From NCBI RefSeq assembly GCF_000283155.1, contig NW_004454163.1, positions 23,464,977-23,528,976 on the forward strand: a stretch of 64,000 nt of DNA, in the 5' to 3' direction. The DNA comes from Ceratotherium simum simum (taxonomy: Eukaryota; Chordata; Mammalia; Perissodactyla; Rhinocerotidae). The stretch's first letter is position 1; each line of letters starts with the position of its first letter. Positions 1 to 10,356 of the stretch are shown one piece after another. Under the pieces are notes generated by a model, which was given only the letters and a program-made list of their open reading frames with translations, did no database searches and had not been told where the DNA came from. Position numbers and translations under genes: made by a program.

Positions 1-556
1 ATTATGAGGGCTGGTCCAAGAATTGAACATCATTGAGAACCTGGACTCTTGCTGGCTCTCCAATCCACCGTCCTTGCACTGTTGGCTTTTCACCCTCATG
101 TTTCTTTCTTCAAGGTCACACAATGGTTGCTGAAGATCTAAGCATCAGGTCTTAACTAGGAGCATAGGAGCAGCGCCAGTACATCTGTGAATGGCTCTTG
201 GGTTAGCCAACCTTCTGTGTCTGACACACACCAGATGGTTAAATAAAGAAATGGAAAAGATAAGAAGTTTCCCTTTTTATTTGAGGATATGAGCTAAGTC
301 TAGTTTTGGATGTTTGAATTAACAAGAGAGTTCTAAGTGGGCATGTTTGTAAGAGTCTACATTCCTTCATGTCACATTTATTTCTTCCCCAAAGGTCCTC
401 TGAGATACCTATCTCCATATCAGGTGGAAATCTCCTTGAGTGATTTGAATTATCTCCATCTTTAAGTCTCACTCATATTTCCTCTTGCCTCTCTACTGTT
501 CTTTAAGGATATGGCAATAGAGCTTATAGGATTTCATTTTTAAAAGAATTGTTTTA

Positions 557-806
557 GGGGGCTGGCCCAATGGCGTAGCAGTTAAGTGCGCGTGCTCTGC
601 TTGGGCGGCCCGGGATTCGCAGGTTCGGATCCTGGGCACGCACCAATGCACCGCTTGTCAAGCCATGCTGTGGTGGCGTCCCATGTAGAGTAGAGGAAGA
701 TGGGCACAGATGTTAGCCCGGGGCCGGTCTTCCTCAGCAAAAAGAGGAGGATTGGCATGGAGGTTAGCTCAGGGCTGATCTTCCTCACAAAAAAAGAAAA
801 AAAAAA
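557..806 (+). mobile_element. ERE SINE (equine tRNA-derived), intergenic
   Basis: Full-length copy from GGGGCTGGCCC, with an A-box-like TGGCGTAGCAGTTAAG, a B-box-like GGTTCGGATCC and GTCCCATGTAGAGTAG. The duplicated AGATGTTAGC and GAGGTTAGC modules each precede a CTTCCTCA, followed by an A-rich tail. Several CpGs survive (GCGCGTGCTC, GGGCGGCCCGGG), which suggests moderate youth. A run of T follows the tail directly. No clean target-site duplication is seen. Confidence 0.92.
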
Positions 807-1431
807 TTTTTTTTTTTTTTTCCCCCAACGAACAAGGATAGTGACTATCCCCTGAATGAATTTTAAGTTCCAGGAAAGTTGAGTGTGTTTTTGACTCACT
901 GAGTAATACTGCATTTTTCCTCCTACTGTTAGGTGACTAATTCATCCCCTTCTCACAGCAGCTTCTGACAAACTAAAATCTCATTTGCTCCAAAGAGCTA
1001 CAATAGTTTTAAAAATAACAGTCAAAGCTGTAAGGTTGTGGTTTTCTCATTTATAACATTATACTAAGTGACTCTATGTTTTGGGGGAGACAGAGGAGGG
1101 AAAGAGAAAGGTTTTAAAAGAAGGCATTCATTCCCATCATAAACGGCACATTCTACCATGTTGCTGTTTCTATCTTTCCACTTAAGTTTCCAAATGTTTC
1201 TATTTTCACACAACTAGCTATTGTTCGGTCCAAGGCCTTTTAATATAAATCATGCTGTTATCAACAAGGCACTCTGACAGCTTGCCATCAGCCTCCCCCC
1301 ACACACAACTCCCGGCTCTGGTTCTCTCTCAGTCCAAGAAGTATCTGTTCAATTGGCAAAATTCAGGATAACTCCCCCAAAAGCAGATGCCAATCCCCAA
1401 AAAGTCACCAGGGTTTTTTTAAGGAAAGGGG

Positions 1432-1550
1432 TTGCTACCATTTATGAATAGGTTACCATATACTGGGCACTGTGATATATTTTCCCTATTGAGAATTTTG
1501 TGGAAGCTTGGATGCTACCCCAGGAGGACACACAGTCACAAAACTGCATA
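1432..1550 (+). mobile_element. Possible MIR fragment
   Basis: CATTTATGAATAGGTTACCA and ATACTGGGCACTGTG resemble the MIR core start (CATTTATTGAGCGCTTAC, TGTGCCAGGCACTGT). It is weak and short. Confidence 0.35.
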
Positions 1551-2134
1551 CGATGGCAAGAGTTTGGTCAGCTCCTTGACTCCAGGGGTACATGAACCCC
1601 AGATGAGAAGTCTTGCCCTGGAGTAGCAGTCTCAAAACTTTTAAAATAATAAACCCTTTCAAAAGCAAAAGCATATATCCTAAATTTATGAGTATTTACT
1701 TCTAGGTTATATACATGCACTACTGCACTAATATATTATATGCTTAATAAAACACTCAAAAATTAAAATCTCAAAAGGATGAGATGAAAAAAATATTAGA
1801 AGGTCAGATATCTTCCTACCCCTGATGAATGCTTTTACACATGCCCTGGATGCAGGCACCCCACTTTGAAGCCTCTTCCCCAGGGCCTGTGGTCCAGTTG
1901 CATCTTGCTGTCGGACACGCTAGCATCAAGTTCATGAAGCATAAATGAACCAGGTTTCCTATAAAGAATCACTCCGCCCTGTGTAAGCTGCCAGGCCAGT
2001 CACATTGTACTTGATAAACCAAACTGTGTTGTTTTCTATCACAGACAGAAAAGCAGCTTGAGGCCTGAGTGGGGAAGAGCTTTGGAAGCTTGCATGGCAT
2101 TCTAGAAATAGAAGACCTCTACCTTCAAATGTCC

Positions 2135-2285
2135 CTCTCTACACCTTACTGGCTTCAGTAAGTCATTTAACCTGTCTGGTTCTTATTTTCCTCAACTCTT
2201 AAATGGGAATAATAACATGAGCATATAAGCCATGTAATGGCTTAAAATTCAAACATGACATTAATGGAGGTCAAAGTGTTCTCTA
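2135..2285 (-). mobile_element. Degenerate MIR
   Basis: Minus-strand MIR features on plus: GGCTTCAGTAAGTCATTTAA and TTTCCTCAACTCTTAAATGG, then AATAATAACATGAGCATA. Diverged. Confidence 0.5.
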
Positions 2286-3674
2286 AATTATAAAATCCTG
2301 TATAAATGAGAGGAAATAAAAACTTTTGTCCTCCTGTCATAATAACAAAAGCCAAATAATTGACAAAGTGACTTACATGTGCCCTTCTAGAGAAACCAGC
2401 GTGCAACTTAAATTTTAAAGTCCACCCCAGGCCCTTTGAGACATGCAAATTGGCCCACTGCTCCAATTCCCAACCCCACCGCTATTCCTAGCTAAGCCTG
2501 TTGTAAGTGACTGATGGAACTGCCCCCTCTGTGGACTTCATATAGAGGCCAGTGAAGTATATTTTGTATAAGGGACACATCTGCATCCCAGAAGTGAGGC
2601 GGGCAGGGCAGAGGCTTGGAAGCTACAGCCTCACGAGGTCTAGTGTGGCCTCCACCTGATTCTGTGGAGAACGCTTTCAACCTTTTCTGTTCACTAGACA
2701 TGCAGGCAGAATGACTCAGCAATTGTCTGGGTAGCAAATGAAAATAGTGTCACTGGATAAGCTCTGAAAGCTTCGGGGCCCTAAACCCCAGTCTGAAGCT
2801 CCTTGTATCCAGGAAACACAGGCCAGAGATGTCCTTCATGGATTAAGTCACTGAAGATGACTTACACAAACATTTTTAAAGCTTCAAAATTTATTGCTGT
2901 ACATTTTCGCATAGCATTGACTATGGAAATACTAATAGTGCAAATATTTATTTGGGACTTTGTAGCATTTGAGACATCACAAAGCTTTTTGATATCTTTT
3001 GCCGTCATTTATGAAGATCTATATTATTCAACTTATTTTAAAAATTCAAACAAGTAATCTTATATTCAAAGAGATTACACAATGCTTTTCAGATCTCCTC
3101 TCTAGAACAAAAAATACCCTGGAAGCCACTAGGGGCATTCCTTTCCTTGATAATACATACATCTTGCAATAGTTTTCCAACTGCAAGACTCTTTGTTCAT
3201 CCACAAATTCATTCAACAAATATTTACTGACAAACCGTTATGTGCCAGGCACTGTGCTACGGTCTGGGGACATCATGATGAAAAAATGCAATCTTTGCTT
3301 TCACGGTGCTTACAGTCTAAAAGTAGAAACAGACATGCAAAAAAACTTACAATACAATACAGTAAAGTGCTTCCATGGAGGTATTTACAAAGTGCAGTGG
3401 GAACTTGGAAGACGGAAAAAGAACATCAGCCTGGAGAAATCAGGGACAGCTTCACAGAGGAGGTAGCCATTGAGCTGAGACTTGACCAACTGTGGGGAAT
3501 TTGCCATGGAGACAGGCTGGCAAAGGGAACAACAGGTGCAAAGACATAGAGGCCCAAGGGGCACTTTGAAGGAGCAGGTAACATGGTTTTTCTGGAGCCA
3601 AAGGTGCAATGGGAGAGTGGCAGGATGAGCTAGACAAAGAGGCAGGAATCAGATCATGAAGAGCCTTCTCATCA

Positions 3675-3960
3675 TTCTTCCATTTACTCAACAGACATTT
3701 ATTGAGTGCTTCCTATGTGCCAGGCACTAGGCGTTATAACAGGAACACAGACAGACACATCCTTGCTCTCATGGAGCTTACATTCTAGCAGAGAGATAGA
3801 CAAAAAGTCCACAAATAAATAAAATACAGATTTAGAAGATTTCTACAAAGGAAATAAAACAGGGTGCTGAGGCAGAAAATAAAGTATTACAGGGGTGGAG
3901 GGTGGTTAGGGTTATCAGCAAATGCCTCTTGGAAGTGACGTTCAAGTGACACCTGCAGGG
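3675..3960 (-). mobile_element. L2 LINE 3' end nested in an older L2
   Basis: A second independent L2 start on the minus strand: CATTTACTCAACAGACATTT, TATGTGCCAGGCACTAGG and CATGGAGCTTACATTCTAGC. It repeats the same consensus region already present at 3197-3320, so it is a separate insertion. Confidence 0.68.
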
Positions 3961-4185
3961 ATAATAACAACAGCACACTCACTCTGCGCCAGGCACTGTG
4001 CTAAACACTTTATAAACAGTCTCTCATTTAGTCCTCACAACGACTCCATGAGGTAGGTATTATTATTCCTATTTCACTGAGGAGGAACAGGCTCAAAGAG
4101 ATTATGTAACCTGACAAGTCACACAAATGGCAAAACTAGGGTTCAAACACAGGTTCTCTTCATTTCAAAGTGCTCGCTCTTAAAA
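3961..4185 (+). mobile_element. MIR SINE
   Basis: Sense MIR landmarks in order: GCGCCAGGCACTGTGCTAAA, TCATTTAGTCCTCACAACGA, ATGAGGTAGGTATTATTATT, CACTGAGGAGGAACAGGCTC and GGTTCAAACACAGG. This is near full length and separates two L2 blocks. Confidence 0.82.
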
Positions 4186-6069
4186 ATTACGCTAAACTGC
4201 ATACACCAAGAAATGAGGAATTTTGAGCAGGGAAATAATACAGTCACATTTGCTTTGAGGACCATTCTGATGACTATATGGAGGAGAAAAAGGAGGGATG
4301 GAGAGGGAAGAAGGGAAAGGGGACAGGTGAAAAAATAAAAGGAAGCCACTAAAAGTCCAGAGGAGAGGGAAGGAGGAGGTTGCATGAAGGCAACCTTGCG
4401 GGAATGGAGAAGAGATAGAGATGTGAGAAGTGTGGTTAATAGTTCTGACAGGATTGATGGGATGTTGGAGGCAAGGGAAAGAGTGGCATCTGGGATCACT
4501 CCTGGGCTTCTGCCTTGGGCAACTGGATCAGATGATTTGCTTTTACCCAAATTAGGGAATGTAAGATGATGGTAGGTTTTCGGGATAAGACGATGAATTT
4601 AATTTTGGACATGTCATCCTGTGGGTATATTGGGAACACCTGGACTTATGGGATGGTCCCCAGTTGGACACCATGTAATGGCTTTCATACCTTGATCTCT
4701 ACCTGAGCAAAGTATATAAGAACAAAAATCAAAGCTTTGTACGTGTGTACATTGTGTTTTTGCTTTTACAAGAGCCGTTTATAAAAGCTTGTATGTCTTG
4801 GTTGGATTGCTTTGTAAATAGAACACGGATCACCAAGATGAAGTTACCCCAAGCTTGATTACAAATGAAGAATCATGGACTTAGGGGAGTCTAAGAAAAG
4901 CCTTTGGACATCCATTCTAACTAGTCATACCAGTTCTTAAAAAGAAATCATTATTAATTTCCCACTACCACCCCAGGTGGGACAGTGTGATGGACCCAAA
5001 CTCTGCTGATAGTCTTCCCAGAGTCTGCAAGTACCCCTGCTTATTTGCCAGCAGGTCTGCTCTGAGAAAATTGGTGGCCGAAGACCCAGAAATCAAAGAT
5101 GAATGTAAGTCAGGAATTCCAAGGAGTTATGTAAGTAATTTGGCATAAGGTCCAGAGAGAGATCAGCCCAAACCCAGCCAGCTATATATCGCTTTGACTA
5201 TTTTCTCTTCTTTCCCTTCCTCGGGAGCTGGAAGGGTGCTGGAGGGAGTGGTAATCCAATGTACAGCTGACACTTCTCTGGAATTGGCTACAACCTTGAC
5301 CACATCATTTCAGGGTCTAATTTTAAAAGAACTCAGAGTTAAGAAGAAGCACAGAAACCCTTCCTATACAAAGATATTATTTTTGCTCTATTCCTCAAAA
5401 TGTGCTTCAATTTGCTTATAACCACTCGCTTCTTTCCTCGGCATCAGATTAACTTAAGTATGTTTTGATTTTTAAAACTCCTTTAATAATGCTATGCCAG
5501 TTTTAGTAAGTTAAATATCAAAGAATTTAAGTGGTCATGAAGTAATGAGCTTATGAGTTTTAACAGAAAAAAATATTAATACTGTGGAGGCTGAGTACTG
5601 ACTAGTGAAGTTCATTAAGGAACTCTGCCTAGAAAGCTGCCTCTCTCTGTGGCAAAGGGTCTGACCTGCACCTGTTAACCTAGTAAGCTAGTCGACATTA
5701 GAAACTGCAAAATGATCTAGAAAAAACCACAAATACGGACTTCTAGTAACATCCAAAGGGTATTTGTGTACTTAATTCATGCCCAAGGGAAGAAAATGCC
5801 TTATTTTTATAGAAATAACAAAAGCACTAGTCACAGGCAAGGAAAAACATTATATATGCTAGATGACAACTTAGAATTCTGGTGAAAGCAGCACAACTCT
5901 CACGATAGCCAGAGGCATACTGCAAATGTATGAACTATCTCCTACCACTCCATTGCAAACCTAAGGCCCAGGGACCACAGTTGAATGTAATCAGGAATCC
6001 TAAGGAGGGGCTATTTATCCTGTGTGCTCTTTAACAGAAAAAATTCCAATGAGTCTGTGAATATAATCA

Positions 6070-6075
6070 TTTATT
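6070..6075 (-). terminator. MBD2 distal poly(A) signal AATAAA
   Basis: AATAAA on the minus strand in the context ACAAATAAATGATT. Cleavage is expected about 10-30 nt further (6040-6060). This is the last canonical hexamer of the terminal exon. Confidence 0.8.
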
Positions 6076-6178
6076 TGTCTTTACAGTGATGATGGAAGAA
6101 TGTACAGGTGTCCTCTTTCAATAAAGTATAAAAATCTGTTTATATACAGTGAAGTCACAATAATCTTTAATTGGGAAA

Positions 6179-6184
6179 TTTATT
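6179..6184 (-). terminator. MBD2 possible proximal poly(A) signal AATAAA
   Basis: A second minus-strand AATAAA, in CCAAATAAATTTCCC, lies 109 nt before the distal one. Use of this site would shorten the UTR by about 110 nt. The hexamer is seen directly; whether it is used is not known from sequence. Confidence 0.5.
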
Positions 6185-7203
6185 TGGTACTCCTGATCTG
6201 TTCGTATGAAAACTGTGGGGGAAACAAATATTTCATGTAAGTGCTACATTTCCAGTAGATTGCACCTGGCATCAAAAGCTCAGCTTCCTCTTAAGGGTCC
6301 TTCTTGATATTACAAAAGACTCTTTTTAAGTCCTAGGACTCAAAATAAACATCATTTTTTGAATAATAGATATATACATCAAAAATACATCTAAAAAGGC
6401 ATTGGTTAGTGCTATTAAAAAGCTCTATGTGCTCGGGTACATTTTTTTCTTACAGGCAAAACCCAGTGGAAACGTTTTTGTTCAATTCTAGGAATTTGCT
6501 CTTGGGGGAAGTCCGTCGAAAGTTACCTGTAAGGGAAAACAAATAGCTTAAGTAATTCAATGATTTCTCAGGTGAGAGGTCAGCAAAACTTGAAAAAGGG
6601 GTTAGGGGCTACATTTCACTTAGAATTGGATTTTTAAAGCCTTGATTAGCATTCAGTTACAGCACTTTGTACATAAAAAGTGCTCAACATATCCTCTCAC
6701 TGTTTCAAGTGTTTTATTTTGATAATAATCTTTAATCCTCATTTCATTCAAGAACTCCTAGGCACCCCTTTGTATGCTTATGCAAATATTTTCTATCTAT
6801 AAGTAATTAAATCAGCATAAAAAGAGAAACCAGAGGGCATACAAATGAAAAAGCATAATAGATACAGCCAAATCCAAACATATTTTGAGAGAATTTAGGA
6901 AAATTTCTACTAATAATGATTTATTTTACTCCACAATGATTTATTTTACTTCAGAGCACTTACAGACGATAGACATGGACCAAAGTCTTACTATTGTTTA
7001 ACCTGGGTGAAATGGTACTGTGCCATTGCAAATTGAACTATTTATGTATTTGATACTCTCTCTCCTTTGTAGCTAAATATTTTAACACCTTTGTTTTTAT
7101 AGTTATCTTCTTCTTGCAATCACTCCTAAAATGTTTGATAACCTGGGCACTTCTCCATGACCGTAAAATCTTAACACAATAAATCTCAACCTGTTATTGA
7201 GCT

Positions 7204-7247
7204 TTATATATATATATAATATATAACAAATATATATAAAAAAATAA
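7204..7247. repeat. AT microsatellite
   Basis: Imperfect (TA)n, then an A-rich end, in intron 6 about 680 bp from the acceptor of exon 7. Confidence 0.85.
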
Positions 7248-8439
7248 ATGTCCACCTTGCTAATAATAAGGAGCATCGGAGAGAGCCGTGGCATGAAGAG
7301 GTTGATAGACCTAAACGAAACTGCATGTTACAGGTTCCATCTCTTACAGCCATGTGAACTTGGCCATGTCCCACCTTTGGTCAAGCTAAGTCCTACTTAT
7401 TCCACAGGTTATTATAAACATCTAATTAAGTCATGTGTGAGAGCTCTGGTTTATTAAACACTTTAGGTGTATTTGTGGCTAAATTAGTGAGTTAGATAAA
7501 TTTAATTTTGATAACTAAGAAGTACTTCTAAATCTTCCACAATCTACAAGTCTAATGGCCTGGTCTAATAACCCCATTCTCAAGTTTAAAATAGGATATA
7601 TATAATATGAATCTCTCCCTACTAAACATGCCAAAATAATGGCTACTTTTTAAGTATATATTAAAATTCTAATCACACACACTAATTAGTGCATTACCAC
7701 CATTAGCCACATTTGACCAGGCCATGAGCAATGCCAGCTTTTACATGAGCAAAGCGCTTAGTGCCTAAAACCCACGCTTGCTTACATAAATTAGAGGGCT
7801 GACTTCACATCGAGCTGTAAAGTGGTCTGCAAAGCAAGCTGGCGTCTAGGAAAGCCTCAATTAGATGACCCTTGATGATCCAAAATTGTTTCCAGGAGAA
7901 AAAGCTGAGAAACAACAAAAACCTAAAAAGCTCTGAAAAAGAGGAGGGTTTTCCGAGAGCCAATTCTGATGTGGCGCAGGTGCAACAATCCAGATTCCCA
8001 CACTGCGCTGTGGAGACAGCGTGGCTGAAGCCTTCGGACCAAAGAAACACGCTTCAGACTTCCCTCTGAAAGACTTTACACATACTAAGTACACTCATCA
8101 AAGCCCATAAAACACATCCTTGCCAGAGTGGAAAACAAGCTTCAGAGTCAACACGGCATCGTCCTGTCCTCAATGAGGGGAAAAAAAGACTTAAAATAGC
8201 ACTGAACTGGATTCAAATGGTTCTGTGTGGTCAGAGAACTGTGTGACCAAGTGGTGCTGCTGTCCCTGGATATGTAAATGTGGACATCATACTTATTACC
8301 TGCTTTCTTCATCACTGTGGCATGAGCCACTCCCTGAATTAAGACAAAGGCACTGATGGGAAGGGAAGGTCGTGTGAACAATTTCCTCATCCTCCCTGCG
8401 GTCAATACCCACAGTCTGTTCCTCTATCAACTGGGACCC

Positions 8440-9225
8440 CTTCCCATCCACCAGCAGCTCAAGTGAAAGACCTGGAGTCACCCTCGCCACTCTCTCACCC
8501 TCGCTTCCACCTGGTCTATCAACCACTTGGTCAAGTCAATTCTATCTCCACATGCATCTCAAATCTCCCTTTTCCTCTTCTTCCCCACACCCACAGCCAA
8601 CACCTTCGTGAAGCCACCATCATCTTTTGCTGGACCACACCAGCCTCCTAACTGGTCACCCTGCTTCCAAGCTTTCCCCACTCCCATCCTTTTTTTCACA
8701 TAGCAGTCACAGAGATCTTGTAAATAAGGAAATCTGATCAGTCGCTCAGTCTTCAATGGATTCTCAATGGTTTTAATGTTAAAGCTCAAAATCCTTAACA
8801 ACAGTCCACAGACTCAGCATGATTAGATTCATCTCAACATGTTCTCCCAACCTCCCCAGACTTACTGCACTCCAACCACAGTGATCTTTTCTTTGTTCCA
8901 CAAAGGAAACAAGGTCTCCTTGCTGTTTCTTCTGATGGGTACACTTCTTACCCAAACTTCCCCGGCTCACTCCTACTCATCTTTCAGGCTCAAAGTAAAA
9001 GTCACTTCCTCAGAAAGGAAGTTGGCCCTTCACATCAGATTAGCTCCCCTGCCACCAGCTCTCACAGCACCTTTATTTTTCCTTTATAGCACTTACCACA
9101 GTTGGTAATTATAAAGTTACGTGAGTGTTTGTTTAATACGACTATACTTAGTTTTGGAAGCAAAGGGACTGTATGATCGTGTCCACCACCGAATGCAAGA
9201 ATGACTATCAGGACAAGGTATGAGT
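8440..9225 (+). mobile_element. L2 LINE 3' region fragment
   Basis: Plus-strand L2 landmarks: AAGCCACCATCATCTTTTGC, TGGACCACACCAGCCTCCTA, ACTGGTCACCCTGCTTCC, CTCCAACCACAGTGATCTTT and AAGTCACTTCCTCAGAAAGG. It lies in intron 6, antisense to MBD2. Confidence 0.68.
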
Positions 9226-9641
9226 CCCCAGACTGAAAGGGATGATGGGGAAGGAGGTTCAAAGACAACTACAGACGTAGAACTCTAACTCACTCTGCTC
9301 CTTCTCTTTCTCAGTCTCTCTCTCTCCCCCCCTCCACCACCCCCACCCTCTCAATGTTGGCTTCAAAGAACACAAATAAATAATCAGCCATGGGTGGCAG
9401 AAAGTGAGACAAGGCCTGCCAAAACAAAGCTGGACAGGAGTTGGGAAGGAAGATGCCACATAAACCCTTGGAGATTTGAGTGTAATCATCTAAAGAGAAT
9501 AAATACCCAATGGAAGAGAGCCCATGACACTCACATGTGAGTTTAGGATAGGATCAAAATAATTTGAAATGTCCTTCTCATTCTCCCTGCATCAAGTCTG
9601 TGCTAGAGAGAACCTAGAAAAAGGGAAGGATTTTGCTACTT

Positions 9642-9657
9642 TGTGGCCACAATTTTA
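9642..9657. repeat. Target-site duplication, left copy
   Basis: TGTGGCCACAATTTTA, identical to 9880-9895 and bracketing the minus-strand ERE. It marks the exact insertion site and the pre-insertion sequence. Confidence 0.93.
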
Positions 9658-9879
9658 TTTATTTTTTTTTTTAAAGATTTTTTATTTATTTTATTTTTTC
9701 CCCCCAAAGCCACAGTAGTTAGTTGTATATCATAGCTGCACATTCTTCTAGTTGCTGTATGTGGGATGCGGCCTCAGCATGGCTGGAGAAGCGATGCGTC
9801 GGTGCGAGCCTGGGATCCGAACCCGGGCTGCCAGCAGCAGAGCGCAAGCACTTAACCACCAAGCCACGGGGCCGGCCCC
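9658..9879 (-). mobile_element. ERE SINE, second subfamily, with 16-bp target-site duplication
   Basis: A minus-strand ERE. Its head (GGGGCCGGCCCCGTGGCTTG read on minus) ends at 9879. Its tail differs from the other copies: instead of CAGATGTTAGCTC it carries CTATGATATACAACTA before an A-rich end. It is flanked by a perfect direct repeat TGTGGCCACAATTTTA at 9642-9657 and 9880-9895. The complete duplication and the intact CpGs (GATGCGTCGGTGCG) indicate a recent insertion. Confidence 0.95.
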
Positions 9880-9895
9880 TGTGGCCACAATTTTA
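9880..9895. repeat. Target-site duplication, right copy
   Basis: Second copy of the 16-bp sequence found at 9642-9657. Only about 11 bases separate it from the next ERE. Confidence 0.93.
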
Positions 9896-9906
9896 AAGAG
9901 GGGACA

Positions 9907-10107
9907 AGGCACCAGCTTGGTGGCATAGTGGTTAAGTTCATGTACTCCACTTCGGCAGCCCAGGGTTCTCTGGTTCAGATCTTGGGCACGGTCCTACGCA
10001 CTGCTCATCTAGCCATGCTGTGGCAGCGTCCCATATACAAAACTGAAGCAGATTGGCACAGATGTTAGCTCAGGGCCAATTTTCCTCACCAAAAAAAAAA
10101 AAAAAAA
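9907..10107 (+). mobile_element. ERE SINE, older copy
   Basis: A diverged ERE: GGCACCAGCTTGGTGGCATAG head, CAGATGTTAGCTCAGGGCC tail and a 17-base A run (10091-10107). Many CpG positions have decayed to TG/CA, and no target-site duplication is clear. It lies head-to-head with the younger ERE at 9658-9879. Confidence 0.88.
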
Positions 10108-10344
10108 CCAACAAATAAAGATCTCTAGCAAGTGGCTTCAGGGCTGTGAATATCTTCACATCACGAAGACAAAAGGATGCAATAACTTTTATGGTCCTTA
10201 AATACAGAGGGGGCCAAAGAAGAGCGCGTGGACATGCTATGCAGAGGAGAAGCCTCTTTATTCACTGCTGAGGCTGGCTACAAAGGGCAAAAGCTAGAAA
10301 AGGAAAGATCTTAAGTGCCAAGTCTCTCTCCAGTGTCAGCTTAC

Positions 10345-10356
10345 CTGATCCTATTC
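10345..10356 (-). other. MBD2: MBD2 3' UTR, first 12 nt (end of exon 6)
   Basis: Twelve bases separate the TGA from the splice donor GATCAG/GTAAGC. The 3' UTR is therefore split by an intron of 3.8 kb. The distance from stop to junction is well below the roughly 50-nt limit at which a downstream exon junction triggers nonsense-mediated decay. Confidence 0.9.

Larger units (their letters stand above)
3190..4655 (-). mobile_element. Old L2 LINE 3' region, interrupted by a second L2 and a MIR
   Basis: Read on plus, this is the reverse complement of the L2 tail. CATTCAACAAATATTTACTG and TGTGCCAGGCACTGTGCTA are followed by CACGGTGCTTACAGTCTA and GATCATGAAGAGCCTTC. Similarity then breaks at about 3675 and resumes at about 4186 with TTTTGAGCAGGGAAATAA and TTTTGGACATGTCATCC. 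Open frames over it are remnants or noise. It lies 3' of MBD2 in intergenic DNA. Confidence 0.72.
1..6049. other. Intergenic DNA 3' of MBD2
   Basis: No exon, promoter or RNA gene could be supported. Contents: an ERE SINE (557-806), a possible MIR fragment near 1432-1550, a degenerate MIR on the minus strand (2135-2285), and a nested L2/L2/MIR block (3190-4655). The stretches 1-556, 825-1430, 1551-2130, 2290-3190 and 4660-6049 hold ordinary AT-rich sequence in which I see no family or gene. Confidence 0.7.
6050..6526 (-). other. MBD2: MBD2 exon 7: terminal 3' UTR exon
   Basis: The exon begins after CTTACAG with GTAACTTTCGACGG. Joined to GATCAG from exon 6, this recreates the human junction as I remember it (GATCAGGTAACTTTCGAC). 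The rest follows the remembered human 3' UTR in order: an AATTCCTAG segment, TTTTAATAGCACTAACCAATG, GAGCTTTTGATGCCAGGTG and the final CTGTAAAGACAAATAAATG. No protein is encoded. The 5' border is set by the splice site; the 3' border is estimated as 15-25 nt past the last AATAAA. The clear alignability of a 3' UTR between distant mammals suggests constraint, such as miRNA or RNA-binding-protein sites. Confidence 0.88.
6527..10344 (-). other. MBD2 intron 6 (within the 3' UTR)
   Basis: A 3.8-kb intron from donor GTAAGC at 10344 to acceptor CTTACAG at 6527. It holds an AT microsatellite (7204-7247), a plus-strand L2 fragment (8440-9225) and two EREs in head-to-head orientation (9658-9879 and 9907-10107). 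The remainder (6530-7200, 7250-8440, 9230-9640) shows nothing recognisable. Confidence 0.9.

Noticed and set aside
582..914. 110-codon minus-strand frame; similar frames occur at 42109-42315 and 53910-54104.
   Set aside because: They are translations of ERE SINEs. Their similarity to each other reflects repeat homology.
3193..3549. 118-codon plus-strand frame.
   Set aside because: It lies entirely on the reverse complement of an L2 element.
4990..5148. 52-codon plus-strand frame with a good Kozak context followed by a GTAAGT-like site, resembling a small exon.
   Set aside because: A frame of 52 codons is common by chance. No homologue is recognised and no acceptor or partner exon was found.
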